Below are positions 46,532 through 57,977 of a stretch of DNA of 64,000 nucleotides, one piece after another (the first letter of the stretch is position 1; every line of letters begins with the position of its first letter). This DNA comes from Gigantopelta aegis (Eukaryota; Mollusca; Gastropoda; Neomphalida; Peltospiridae). Location of the stretch: positions 60,953,508 to 61,017,507 of the forward strand of contig NC_054706.1 in the NCBI RefSeq assembly GCF_016097555.1, read 5' to 3'. Made by a program: the position numbers and the translations under genes. The notes below the pieces were generated by a model that was not told where the DNA came from, ran no database searches, and was given only the letters and a program-made list of their open reading frames with translations.

Positions 46532-47770
46532 CGACGAATAGAGCTCCAAAATGGGAGCTCGTACGCATATGGACATATATGATGGGCGAAATGCACAATG
46601 GACGAAATATGCCATCAGAAAGACGTAAAAATATAGTCTCGATCCAGCGATACGATTAGAGAAACGTGCTTTCACCCACATCTCTACACTGTTCATTACG
46701 TAAACGCTATGGTCTACTGGTCAGGATATTGATCTCATAAGCTGGGGGGGGGGGGGGGGGGGCGGCGGCGGCTATCTCATCATCTTACCGATAAATGAAT
46801 TCATCCGCATTGATGCGAACTGCTTTTAATCAGGAATAGATTTGTACTAACGCTTCCAGTAATGCCGTACGTATTAGGAGGTAAATGTGGGAGAGACTAA
46901 ATCGTAGACACTTGGAGTCGTCAACTGCTGAACGTCTACTGAATATTAATGAGCAAACGGTTGATCGACATCGAGATTTTACGACATCGAGTAATGTCCT
47001 GGTGTATATATATATATAAAAAATATTCCAGCTGTAGATATTAATGCAAGTATTTAATAATATACTGAGTGGTTAATAAATTGTATAATTGAATGTTACG
47101 TAGCGTATGTCAATGTCGTTATTTGTTGCCTTCCTACTCACTTCTTCTGTGGGTAATCCCGCCAATATTTTGATGAATCTTATACCAGTAGTTATGGTTA
47201 TCTAAACGTGATAAAATTGTAATGCACGTCTGTACAACTTAATTTCATAAATAAATAAACAAACAACAACAAAAATCATCCAACAACTACAGAATATATA
47301 ATTTAAAATAATTACTGTATAAATGAGTACAGGTCAAACCGATTACAAAAATGTTGCCCACTACTTTTAATTATAATTATTTGTAATAACAATTGTCCTA
47401 AATAAAAATAATAACAACAACACAACAGTAGTTACGGTAGTTTATTGGAAAATGATAAATTTACGATTTCAGTAGTCTGGATTATAAATACATTATCTCA
47501 CTACCAAGTGCACATGATGTAGATGTTAACAAATTACACACTTCTTGGCTAATGTATATTTCCTCAAAGTAAAAATCTACTTTTGTAGACACAAAATTAA
47601 TTAATTATCTAAGTGATCAGAGTAGATTTCTATTTCTTTATTTTTCAAAGTATAATTTTTATTTGAATAAAGTACCACTGAGGGTTCATTTATCTTTAAT
47701 ATGCATATACATACCTACCTACCTACCTACCTACCTACATACATACATATGTGTGTGAGAGTGTGTGTGT
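46532..47770. other. intergenic, nothing firm recognised
   Basis: A run of G with GGC at 46744-46772, short microsatellites and a CTAC tract at 47712-47736 are the only features. No frame longer than about 60 codons has a recognisable motif. Confidence 0.5.
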
Positions 47771-48001
47771 AACCGGCCTCGGTGGCGCAGTGGTTAAGCC
47801 ATCGGACTACAGGCTGATAGGTACAGGGTTCGCAACCCAGAACCGGCTTCATCCCAGAGCGAGTTCTTAAGGGCTCAATGGGTAGGTGTAAGGCCACTCT
47901 TCTCTCTCACTAACCAACTAACAGCTAAGGTGTGTGTGCCCAGGACAACGTCCTTGGACCTTAATTGGATATAAGCACGAAATAAGTTGAAATGAAATGA
48001 A
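47771..48001 (+). repeat. tRNA-type SINE (family A), full
   Basis: AACCGGCCTCGGTGGCGCAG head, box B-like GGTTCGCAACC, and a tail with AACTAACAGCTAAGGTGTGT ending GAAATGAAATGAATTA. Confidence 0.8.
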
Positions 48002-48222
48002 TTACGTAATTATATAAGTTTGATGTTTAAATTAAAAAAAACCGTCCTATTCATATACTTACCTTTGTTGGACACCACTGACGTAGCGAGGATGTTATAG
48101 GGGGGAGGGGGAACCCACTATTGGGAGTCGGGGAGGGGACCCACACTGTGTATGAATGATTTTATAAAATTTAGTACAGTAAAAAACCCATAAATAGCTG
48201 ATGTGTGTTTTTGTGCTCGGTG

Positions 48223-48361
48223 ATTGATTGATTATGTGTTCGATTGATTGATTGATTGATTATGTGTTTGATTGATTGATTGGTTGGTTGGTTGGTTGGT
48301 TCGTTGGTTGGTTGGTTCGTTCGTTCGTTGGTTCGTTCGTTCGTTCATTCATTCAATCATT
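48223..48361 (+). repeat. evolving GATT/GGTT/CGTT microsatellite
   Basis: Tetramer units change stepwise from GATT to GGTT to CGTT to CATT. The W/G/F-rich frame across it is not a gene. Confidence 0.85.
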
Positions 48362-48461
48362 ATTTAAAACATCTTTATGTAATTCGATCATCTCGAATCA
48401 CAATAAGAACCCCATTGCGATTAAAACTTATGGGGTGCCTGTAAAATTCAGCTTGATATGT

Positions 48462-48708
48462 TAAAGTTTGTTTTGTTTAACAACACCACTAGTGCACATT
48501 GATTAATTAATCAGACTCATAGTCATCAGAGGAAACCCGCTACATTTTTCCAGTAGCAGCAAGGGATCTTTTATCTGCACTTTCCCACAGATAGGAAAGC
48601 ACATGTGGTTGGAACGAGAAAAAGCGCAAGCAATTGAATGGATCCACCGAGGTGATTCGATCCTGAACCGACTGAGCTAAATCCCCCCCCCCCCCCCCCC
48701 CCCCCCCC
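48462..48708 (-). repeat. tRNA-type SINE (family C), minus strand, with poly-C
   Basis: The tail AAAGTTTGTTTTGTTTAACA comes first, then GGATCTTTTATCTGCAC, and finally the head complement CGACTGAGCTAAATCCC, which runs into about 22 C. The C run probably grew from the CCC of the head. Confidence 0.75.
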
Positions 48709-48736
48709 AGCTTGACATGTAGTACGTAAAAGATTT

Positions 48737-48834
48737 GGAGGCCCTATTGTACGAAGCGATGCTAGCGCTATGATCACCTTAAGTGTATAAAGCAGTTATG
48801 ATAGCGCTAAGATATCTTTGTAAAACGGGGCCCT
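48737..48834. mobile_element. short foldback with TAGCGCTA core
   Basis: GGCCCTATTGTACGAAGCGA to GCTAGCGCT and, at the other end, AGCGCTAAGATATCTTTG to AAACGGGGCC form a hairpin of about 98 bp. Related sequence occurs at 51210-51312 and 51725-51830. Confidence 0.55.
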
Positions 48835-48839
48835 GGTAA

Positions 48840-49743
48840 CGTCAGTTTTAATGGTCTTATGCTTTGTCATACGTATGTGTTTCAAGCATGCTGTCAGTTG
48901 TATTAATGTTCATAGATAAGTAAAATATGCAATGACGTAGGTGTTGGAACATGAAAAACACGCTCATGATTCTGTCAGATTGCCAAACCTCAAATATGTT
49001 TTATTTCCATTTTCTTTTTTCTCTTTAAACAACAACAAAAAATTAGTCCATTCTATTTTCATTTCAGATTGCAAATATAAAATGTATTATTGTCACCAAT
49101 TATGAAGACTATTTGTTTGGGGGTTTTGTTGTTGTTTTTTTTACAACACCTGAGCACAATTCAAAGTCCGCTGAAGATGCTTGATCCTGCGACCCTTGGA
49201 ATCTTAGGCGAGCGCTCTATTTGAAAGGTACACCCCACCCACTGCCTGGGTAACGAAGAACATGTATATGTACTACATGAAGTATACGGATTTTCACCAA
49301 ATTTGCAATCTATACGATTACCATATCAACAACCCAGGGACGTATCTCAGGTACGTTGATTTTATTAATTTTTGGCGCGGAGCGGGCCCGGCTATTGCGA
49401 ACAACGCCGTTCAAATAGAAACTCTTCCGTTGATAACAGATAGAATAAAAAATATATATATTTTGACACGTCAACGTGGTTCGTTCCACGCCAAAAAACA
49501 CATGAAAACCGACCCTTATACTGAATAAAAACAAATGTCGTTTGTTAAAATCATAGTGCAAAGCGGCTCGTAATTGTATACCATAATCATTATATAGATA
49601 TAAAAAAAAACTCCATACAATTTCCATTGTCATCCCGTTTACAAATTGTGGTTGTATTTCTGTCATATATAAATCAAGGATCCATGGGGATGACCCGTGA
49701 TGTCCACATTTGACATATATTTCGATTATCTTCTCTAACCCAT
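48840..49743. other. intergenic, no gene recognised
   Basis: Frames at 49262-49528 (+) and 49310-49666 (-) overlap, and neither shows a known motif, promoter or partner. I see no repeat structure either. Confidence 0.45.
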
Positions 49744-50998
49744 TGTCACGGGGATTCTATAATTCCCGTAACTGAATAAAACACGATTATCAAAATATCT
49801 CTCCTAACTGTATATCTATTAGATCTCTCTGTAACAGGCTGTTAAACCCTAGTATGGCTCGTCTCTAGGTATGATCAGAGATACGATCTTATATAAAGTA
49901 TATATTATTATAGCACGTTAGTTCTCTAGAAACACAACAAAACACAATACACTTTGGAATCTGTATTAATCTACGCTGACAAATGTACAGCCGTAGTAGT
50001 TAATTAATAACCGCAATAATAACAACCCAGAACTGATCACTTAATTAGTTAATCTCTAGGTGTCTGGTTACACAATATGCGAATCACTTCACCGTTACAC
50101 CACACCCACACGTGTGATAAGAGAAACGCTTCCAGGAGAAGTTAATTAATAAAGGAATACAACACCATTCCTAACTGGTTAATTTTTAATTAACCCTTAC
50201 TACTCGTTCAGTAACGTGTGATAATTTAGAAACGCTTCCAGGGGAACTTAATTAATAAAGGAATTACAGCTCTATTCCTAACGGGTTAATTTTTAATTAC
50301 CCCTAACTACTCATTCAGTAACCTTGTAACACCGAATTAACACTGGTACCGATCACAATAAAGACAATAACCTACAGTGTACCTAGGTCGTCTAGGATGA
50401 CTGGCTAAGCTTTATATTACCAAATACTCGTATAATGTTAGAACAAGAAGTCTACGATTTACTTCGTCAGATGACCGAAGACACTGTCTAAAGAATATTG
50501 GTATAATACAGTATCAAAATATTGAAAGTCACATCAATCACATCAAGGTTATACACAGAGCAGAAATGATATTTACCAAAGTCCAAACGGACTAACGTTC
50601 CCGGGAAGCTTCCTTTTCCGTTTTGTCCTCGATATCTCTAAAAACTAGCTATTTATTATAAAAATCAGAATTCGCCTGGGGGTACAAGGCGGTACCTCCC
50701 CCTATCATCTGATATTTCACCTCTACTAGAGTCGGTATATTTCTCTCTGATCGTCAGACTTACTGACGCCATCGTCGCCAATTCACGGTCGTCGAAACCG
50801 CACTCGCAGAGGTATTACGTAACTACTCGCCACATGGCCTCCACAGCTGGACTAAGTGCATATTGGAATGCCCGATCGCGCGCGAAGTATTACGTAACAA
50901 GTTGCCCAGCTAGCTAAGTGCAATTAAACTGCACACGGCCTTCTAACACAATAAAAATCGCCACAGGCGAAAACAAATTAAGAGCATGTACCGTCACA
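49744..50998 (-). mobile_element. solo LTR of the Gypsy family, minus strand (fossil)
   Basis: 1255 bp, TGTCACGGGG...CATGTACCGTCACA, flanked by an exact CCCAT duplication at 49739-49743 and 50999-51003. Long form with two GTTAATTTTTAATTA units. Close to the first element's LTR in sequence. Confidence 0.9.
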
Positions 50999-51177
50999 CC
51001 CATATTGAGAGTATGCACATTTTTTAATAAACTGCAAATTGCTTCAGTAATAATATAATATGCTCATTCACAGTGTACACTCATTTTCAAAATATATTTA
51101 ATATTCCAGATGCATCCGCCAAGCCGCCTGAAGTAACAAATCAACTGTGTAGTGTTTGTTGTGCTCAATCATTTTCT

Positions 51178-51312
51178 AGGCCTCTTTTCAGAATTGGCTC
51201 CTGCCAGGCTCCCATTCAAGGAAGTAATCTTAGCGCTAAGATCACCTTAAAAATATAACTACCGTATGTGCACTTAAGTTGATCTTAGTGATAAGATCGC
51301 TTCGTAACACGG
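51178..51312 (+). repeat. dispersed repeat with AGCGCTAAGATCACC
   Basis: CTTTTCAGAATTGGCTCCTG through CGCTTCGTAACACGGGGG recurs at 51706-51830 on the far side of a SINE. It is related to the foldback at 48737. Confidence 0.55.
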
Positions 51313-51382
51313 GGGCTAGGACTATAATATGGAACGCTACGCTAAATATATATTATATTCAGCGACGTTATGTTAATACATA

Positions 51383-51705
51383 GCGGCGAGACGTACCCCA
51401 GTGATAAAGTGCTCGCTAGGTACGCGGTCGGTATGAGATCAATCCCCGTCAGTGGGCCTTTTGGGCTATTTCTCGCTCCAGCCAATGCACTACGACTGGT
51501 ACATCAAAGGCCGTGGTATGTGCTACCTTGTCTATGGGATGGTGCATATAAAAGATCCCTTGCTGCTAATCGAAAAGAATAGCCCATTAAGTGGCGACAG
51601 CGAGTTTCCTCTCTCTATATCTGTGTGGTCCTCAACTATATGTCTGACGCCATAGAACCGTAAATAAAATATGTTGAGTGCGTCGTTAAATAACAACATT
51701 TCCTT
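51383..51705 (+). repeat. tRNA-type SINE, full family B
   Basis: GGCGAGACGTACCCCAGTGA head, GTGCATATAAAAGATCCC body, and a tail ending GTCGTTAAATAACAACATTTCC. It lies between two copies of the dispersed repeat. Confidence 0.8.
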
Positions 51706-51788
51706 TTTAGAATTGGCTCCTGCCAGGCCCCCGTTCCACTAAGTAATCTTAGCGCTAAATATATAACTACCGTATGTGCACTTAAGTT

Positions 51789-51988
51789 GATTTTAGTGAT
51801 ACGATCACTTCGTATTCAGCGACTTTATGTTAACATAAGTTTCTCGAACGAACTTTCAACATGTATTAATAGAACTAGAATCCCAGAGATTTTAGTGATA
51901 CCATCACTTCGTATTCAGCGACTTTATGTTAACATAAGTTTCTCGAACGAACTTTCAACATGTATTAATACTACTAGAATCCCAGAGA
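51789..51988 (+). repeat. 99-bp tandem duplication
   Basis: Two units starting GATTTTAGTGATACGATCAC and ending AGAATCCCAGA, with very few differences, so a recent duplication. The frame across it repeats a 33-residue block but has no other support as a gene. Confidence 0.8.
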
Positions 51989-52375
51989 TGACATACGTGA
52001 AATTATTTTTATCCACTTTCGGTCGAGTTCATTATTATACCATTCTAACAAAGCAAAACTGGTCAATAAATTGAATTTGAAAGTAATAATATAATTCTAG
52101 ATCAGACGTCGCGATTCTTATATTTTTGTTTTGTCTATTCCACATGTGTCTGTTTTACACGCGAACATTCAATCACATACAGTTTAATACGTATGTGTTA
52201 GGGGTGTTACGTAACAAATCAGTAGTTTTATATTTTTAAAAAAAACGATTACTTTTTTTTAGATGTGAAATGAAATCGGCGAAGAAACTTGGTACGAGAC
52301 AAATTGCCAGCACTTTTTCTCTGCAATTTAAATCGGATGACTAACACGATTTCAACATTACTAGATGGAATGCGG

Positions 52376-52507
52376 CCTTTAACCAGTTATGGTGCATTGG
52401 TTGGAACGAGTAAGCACCCAATCAGTTGAATGGATCCACCGACATGGTTCGATCCTGCGACGCAAGCACCTCAAGCGAGCACTCAACCGACTGAGCATAA
52501 TCCCACC
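52376..52507 (-). repeat. tRNA-type SINE head (family C), minus strand
   Basis: Ends with the head complement ACTCAACCGACTGAGCATAA and contains GGTTCGATCCTGCGAC as the complement of box B. The body is cut short near 52376. Confidence 0.7.
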
Positions 52508-52947
52508 CCTTTTTGGAGAGACAGTTACTGTTGGACAGATACGACAATTACAAAATAATATACACTTAATGTGATTTTTACTAATATCTCATTAATTACG
52601 ATTATACTACCCCAAGTACGAATGACGTCATATTACGTCACATAACGCAGTGGAATAATCAGTTGTGTCCATACAGAGAGTCGGTGTTATAAAAGGCCAC
52701 GTATGTCAAGTCACAATGACACAGTAAACTAAAAATCTATAATTACAGTAGGCCATGAAAAGTTGTTGGTGAAGTAGGCTTGATTAGATATAAATATCTA
52801 ATGGTTGTATTACTACAGATTGTAAACTTTAAATTAAATTATCTTGAAATGTCAAATGTGTGACATGACATGTTATTATATAATATATAATATATATATA
52901 CAGTGTGTGTGTGTGAATGTGTGTGTGTGTGTGAATGTATGTATGGG

Positions 52948-53140
52948 ACCGTGGTATGTGCTATCCTGTCTGTGGGATGGTGCATATAAAAGATCTCTTG
53001 CTACTAATGGAAGAAAAATGTAGCGGGTTTCCTCTCTATTACTGTGTCAAAATAACCATATGTTTGAAATCCAATAGCCGATGATTAATAAATCAATGTG
53101 CTCTAGTGGTGTCGTTAAACAAAACAAACTTACACAAACT
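52948..53140 (+). repeat. SINE remnant at left edge of the gene duplication
   Basis: Matches 1029-1204 closely, including the GATGATTAATAAATCAATGT tail. Identity with the copy 1 flank starts here, after TG microsatellites, so it marks the duplication edge. Confidence 0.75.
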
Positions 53141-53861
53141 TAAATTTGATATACCAGTATGAGATGGAGATTGATTGGGACGAGAGAATAAAACATAATT
53201 GTTTCACCGATGGGGTTAGATCGTACGACTCATTCACCCCAGACGAGTGCCCTACCAACCCAGCTAGATTTGAAATAAATTCAATTTATGGTGCCTCTGC
53301 TCTCGTTTCCGACCAATATAATTCCATGCATTGTTACGACGAACTGAATAGACGTTAGTCGTCACTAAAGTATCATGTTTCACTTTAATGCATTTAATGG
53401 ACCTATTTTTGGGATATTTGTTTTTTTGTATTGCATTGTGTTAATGTTGATTGCAACTGGGAATTAATCCCGTGCATAATCATCGAATCAATGCATCCTG
53501 GTTGTTGGATAAAGTGATAAAGTGATGTCGCTAATCTAAATATTCCCAACGATCAAGAACAATGGTGCATACATAAACAGTGTCCATGACAACAAGGTCG
53601 GTGAATTACCTACCATCATGTGCAGACACAACTCGCTTCTGTGATTGCCGCAGATGAGAGTGAATCAGTACAGCCCGAACACGACGAAGAACAATTTACA
53701 TATAGATGTTGTGTTATGTTATTAATTATTTAAGAACAATTAACACACAAAAAACCAACCTAGCAGCAACATCGTCAATATCAACACCTTTTCAGGAATT
53801 AACGAGATCTCCGTTTGTGTGAGGACTTTTCAAATATTGTAATCACTGTCACGATTTTAAC

Positions 53862-53983
53862 ATGGTGATACCGGATGAACGGAAGATGCCATCTTGGAAA
53901 GATATTACAGCTACTTTTGCTGCGGATTCAACAATACACGGTGTCAACAAAATGGGCGCCAGGAACTTGTATCCCGGAAGGAG
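53862..53983 (+). CDS. DEG/ENaC copy 2, exon 1
   Basis: ATG GTG ATA start as in copy 1. Encodes MVIPDERKMPSWKDITATFA, then ADSTIHGVNKMGARNLYPG. Donor AG|GTAAAG. Confidence 0.85.
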
Positions 53984-56404
53984 GTAAAGTTAAAAATATG
54001 TTTTACATATGTTTGTATCCACAAGCCACATTTTCTAACTTTAATTTCTTCTTTTTTTTTTCGTCTGTGTGAACCATAATTAGTTTCGTCTTGTGGTTTT
54101 GGCATCACATCCTTTTTTTTCTTAATGCATAACCCAAACCTTGCAATTGTCTTTCCAACCGAGACAATCCTTTCGTGTCAAAAAATGGAATATCAAATTT
54201 GTGATATGCAATATCCTGTTTGACATGTATTTTAATTGAATAAAAACAAAAAGCTAAGAGCCAATTTCACAAAACATCGTACATTTACGTCTCTCGACTA
54301 GCGTTATACCGGTATGTGTGTTTGACATCTATTCCATGCATTTTACGGTCAAAAGAAAATGAAATATGTGTACTTCAAACTCTTTTTAATTAATAGTAAT
54401 AAGAGTTGTGGTTTAGTCGTATATTTACGTTTACGTGCAAAAATAGGCTTACGATGCTTTGTGAAATTGGGCTCTGGCCTGTGTTATAATAATGATGATG
54501 ATGACGTTGATAATCATCATAGTCGCCATCATTATCAACCTAAGTCGGATCATGCTACTCTGAATTTGAAATTATCCATTAGATATCCAAATAAAAATTT
54601 TTACTCGACCAATCAAAACACTGCTGAGAAAAACCTTTCGTCAGCTTATGGCATTCATAATGACTGCTCATAACAGGTCCTCACCTGAACACAAATTGTT
54701 GTCTTATGACAAACCCGCTAACAGTAACCGTGACCATATAAAGAGTTTCTTGTGTGTTTTAGATTACTCTGGCTCTCGCTAGTCCTCGTGGCGGTGTCAA
54801 CGCTGTCCGTCCTTCTTTATCTGGAACTGGTTGATTATTATGCTCGACCAACGCTGATCAAAGAAGTCTTCAGTTTCGCAAACCATGACGACTTCCCGGC
54901 CATGACCATATGTCCTTTGAAAACGTATGAAGGACGATTCGAGGATCTTCAAGTTCCACCTTACGGCGAAGGCGTACTGCACGAGGTAATGCATGCGGAT
55001 TCCTATTTGGCAGCATCAGCTCTGAACCATATCCATTCAAAATCAGAAAAACGTCCACCGACGAATATTTCCAGCTGGTACCGCGATGAAATTTCTGGAC
55101 AAGCCATGGTTAACTGGACGACGTCCAGCACGTTGGTGACTCCGATTGTCTGTCCTAAGTTCAAAGGCATGCATGTCATGTCCTTGCCTTGCTGTGACGA
55201 CATTCTGGAGAAGGTTCTCACGGAAGTAGGATCCTGCTACACGATCAACACGACTAAAGTGTTCAAGTATCGATACCAGTCGGCAAAGAACAGGCGTCTG
55301 GTAATAGCTTTCTCTCTCAAGTTAGAGCCCAAACTTGAAATCTTATCAGCAAGTGGGATACAGGTAGGTGGATTGACATGGCGCTTGATCAGTCCGTTCG
55401 GTAGGCAGGGCAGTGGGTTAGTTACGTAATTAGTTAGGCAGGTGGGTAGGTAGGTAGTTTAATGGATATTATTTTATTGTACTTAAATCCAAAAACATTC
55501 AGGCGAGTTTGATGCAGTAAAGCCTCAAAATAATTTTGCCAGAGTGAACAGGAATTCAATATCATTTGGCTCTTAACGAAATGAAAATATCCAATGGCAG
55601 ATTTCATTTTAAATTTATTTATTTTTCGATACAGAATGAATTTATTAGTGGTATCGCTAAACTGTCTTGAGACTAACAACACAATATAACGTGAAGGACA
55701 GACCAAAACGTGAGATGCGGAAAACGCTGTGTCAATTCTTCACTCAAAGACAACAATTCTACATTACTCCTAATCCGATTTACTGCATACATTTACATTA
55801 TTAGTTTATTAAAGTTAGCGGAAACAGTGAAGTGGTCTGTGGCTATATTTATTATTGTCATTGTCTAAGGTTATAGTTCACGACCGGAGGGAACCGCCAT
55901 TGCCATCAACGAGAGGAGACTTTGTAGCGTTAAACACCATCAGCACATTCCAAGTGAAAAAGACTGAGGTACGTTAATTTGCCTTGTGTATTAGAATGTG
56001 TATCATCCGACTATTTGCTTCACAAAGGCTTGCAAATGACCCTAGGCTTCATCGAATTATTTAAACAGGCATTTTTAAAATAAAAATGTTTTTCAATTTG
56101 CAGTGTATCTTTCAGTATATTTTGAAGAGTCTCAGTTCCTCTGGCTGTTTGGATTTTCAATATATATATATACAGACACACACACACACACACACACGCA
56201 CACACTAATGATTACCCAACTATCTTTGTTATTACCAATGCCAAACATGACCGGGTTTTTTGTCTAATAAAATATGTTTACCCTCGATAGATGTCCACTG
56301 TTCGACAGATTTGCAAGCTTCCATAAGACTTCGTAAAACAAATATTTTTAATTATTTCCCAGCGCAAGTGTTTATCCGACCCATACGCTTCCTTCAGTAC
56401 TGAA

Positions 56405-56436
<32 letters not shown>

Positions 56437-57221
56437 GTGCAATCATCAATTGCACATTATAATACAAACTAATCATCATATCTATGTATTTTTAGAGTCA
56501 GTCACTATCCGACCCCTACGTTTCATTTGGTACTGCACAATGCGTCGATGCTACTTCGGCTGAATTTACAAACCCAGTACATAGATATGGAAACGGAGAT
56601 GACTTTTATACAGTGGAGATGTGTGAAATGGAATGTCTAGTCAATTTTACTATAGACGTCTGTGGTTGTCGACATCCCTGGCATCCAGGTATGTGAAATA
56701 TTTGAGTGTAACTGGTGTTTATATTTCTAACATCCTCAGGTATATAGAACAGAGTTGTCCCATGAAGGAAAGCTATGTTTTTGTTTTAGTTTTCTCATCG
56801 TCAATTATATAGGACAGAAATATCCTATGAAAAAAACCTATGAAAGACAACTGTTTCTCTCATTCTCAGGCATATAGGACAGTTATTCCATGAAGGAAAT
56901 CTATAAAATAAAATAATTTTTCTCATTCTCAGGTATATAAGACAGAGCTATCCCATGAAAGAAAACTCTGAAAGAAGTTGTTCTTGCATGGGAAATCACG
57001 ACCTTGCGCTTAACATGACATCGTTTGTAATATATAACGTCATATTATGAAGTTGTACTATTAATAGCAATACGAATTGTGGTTTAGTCGTATATTTACG
57101 TTATTATATATCTGACTATATTGTTTTGGATGTAATAAACGTAATTATTGCATATTTTCAGGTACAGAAGAATTATGCAGTATTATGGATGTTTACGACT
57201 GTTTCGTGCATGTTAAAGACA
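53862..57221 (+). CDS. DEG/ENaC-family sodium channel subunit, copy 2, exons 1-5 then gap
   Basis: Paralogue of the gene at 1930. Exons 53862-53983, 54763-55363, 55870-55968, 56496-56688 and 57162-57221 have the same lengths (122, 601, 99, 193, 60) and phases, and stay open, covering residues 1-358: STIHGVNKMG, TM1, FPAMTICP, GSCYTIN, CEMEC and CGC, EELCSIMDVYD. In exon 2 about 33 of 200 residues differ from copy 1, so the copies are not recent. Introns 3 and 4 are about 0.5 kb each. The N gap starts two bases after exon 5. No exon 6-8 sequence follows in the window, so the TM2 half is missing from this assembly or truly lost. Confidence 0.85.
54763..55363 (+). CDS. DEG/ENaC copy 2, exon 2
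   Basis: Acceptor GTGTGTTTTAG, donor ATACAG|GTAGGT. TM1 and the first ectodomain part; open throughout. Confidence 0.88.
55870..55968 (+). CDS. DEG/ENaC copy 2, exon 3
   Basis: Encodes VIVHDRREPPLPS ... FQVKKTE, apparently identical in protein to copy 1, which suggests constraint. Confidence 0.88.
56160..56205 (+). repeat. (TA)n(CA)n microsatellite in copy 2 intron 3
   Basis: Short TA tract and then CA repeats at the place where copy 1 has the long TA/GA/G array and all its intron 3 insertions. Confidence 0.8.
56496..56688 (+). CDS. DEG/ENaC copy 2, exon 4
   Basis: Cysteine pattern as in copy 1 (TAQC, CEMEC, CGC). Acceptor GTATTTTTAG, donor CCAG|GTATGT. Confidence 0.88.
57162..57221 (+). 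CDS. DEG/ENaC copy 2, exon 5
   Basis: Acceptor ATTTTCAG. Reads TEELCSIMDVYDCFVHVKD. The donor GT is followed immediately by the N run. Confidence 0.82.
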
Positions 57222-57223
57222 GT

Positions 57224-57423
57224 NNNNNNNNNNNNNNNNNNNNNNNNNNNNNNNNNNNNNNNNNNNNNNNNNNNNNNNNNNNNNNNNNNNNNNNNNNNNN
57301 NNNNNNNNNNNNNNNNNNNNNNNNNNNNNNNNNNNNNNNNNNNNNNNNNNNNNNNNNNNNNNNNNNNNNNNNNNNNNNNNNNNNNNNNNNNNNNNNNNNN
57401 NNNNNNNNNNNNNNNNNNNNNNN
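57224..57423. other. assembly gap, 200 N
   Basis: Exactly 200 N, a conventional scaffold-join size and not a measured one. The sequence after it does not match the intron or exon that follows exon 5 in copy 1. Confidence 0.95.
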
Positions 57424-57731
57424 TCTAAACTTCAATATTATGCAAGATAATAAACTATTCGCTTATAGGTTCGTTTATATAAAAAAAAAACCCGCTTCAA
57501 ATTAATATAACCCACCCATGCACCATACATTTATGAAAAAGAGCAACATCATACTTAATTCACTTGTAAATCAACAAGTGTCATATGTCATTTAAGATGT
57601 TTAAACAAAAAAATTACACCCCAATTTAACCTAAAAGCGCTGTCATATCTTTATTTTTTTTCACTGCACTCGTGTCAACCTTAGGTGTACGCTGTATACC
57701 AACTCTACGCTATTAAAAAGTATGTTAAGTC

Positions 57732-57977
57732 ATGGGGACTCTTTGATTTAGGGGGGCTGAAGGAGGATGATTTGCCCGAAATTTAACCCAGATAAAATTT
57801 GCCCGAATTTCCCCCACTGTTTTGCCCGAATTTGCGGGGGGGGGGGGGGATCCTCCCCCCCCCCCCCCCCCCCCGCAAATTCGGGCAAAACAGTGGGAAA
57901 AATTCGGGCAGTTTTTATCTGGGTAAAATTTCGGTCAAATCAACCCCTTCAGCCCCCCTAAATCAAAGAGTCCCCAT
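57732..57977. mobile_element. 246-bp foldback element with G/C-run centre
   Basis: ATGGGGACTCTTTGATTTAG and onward is mirrored by CTAAATCAAAGAGTCCCCAT at the right end. The centre has runs of G and C around GGGATCC. Repeated TTTGCCCGAA motifs lie in both arms. Similar GGGCA/TTCGGGC motifs occur near 44150. Confidence 0.75.

Noticed and set aside
48276-48464. Frame rich in W, G, V, F, R, S
   Set aside because: Translation of the GGTT/CGTT microsatellite.
49310-49666. 118-codon minus-strand frame
   Set aside because: Overlaps an equally plausible plus frame; no motif, splice or promoter support.
51787-52074. Frame with two 33-residue repeats
   Set aside because: Follows from the 99-bp tandem duplication; no other coding sign.
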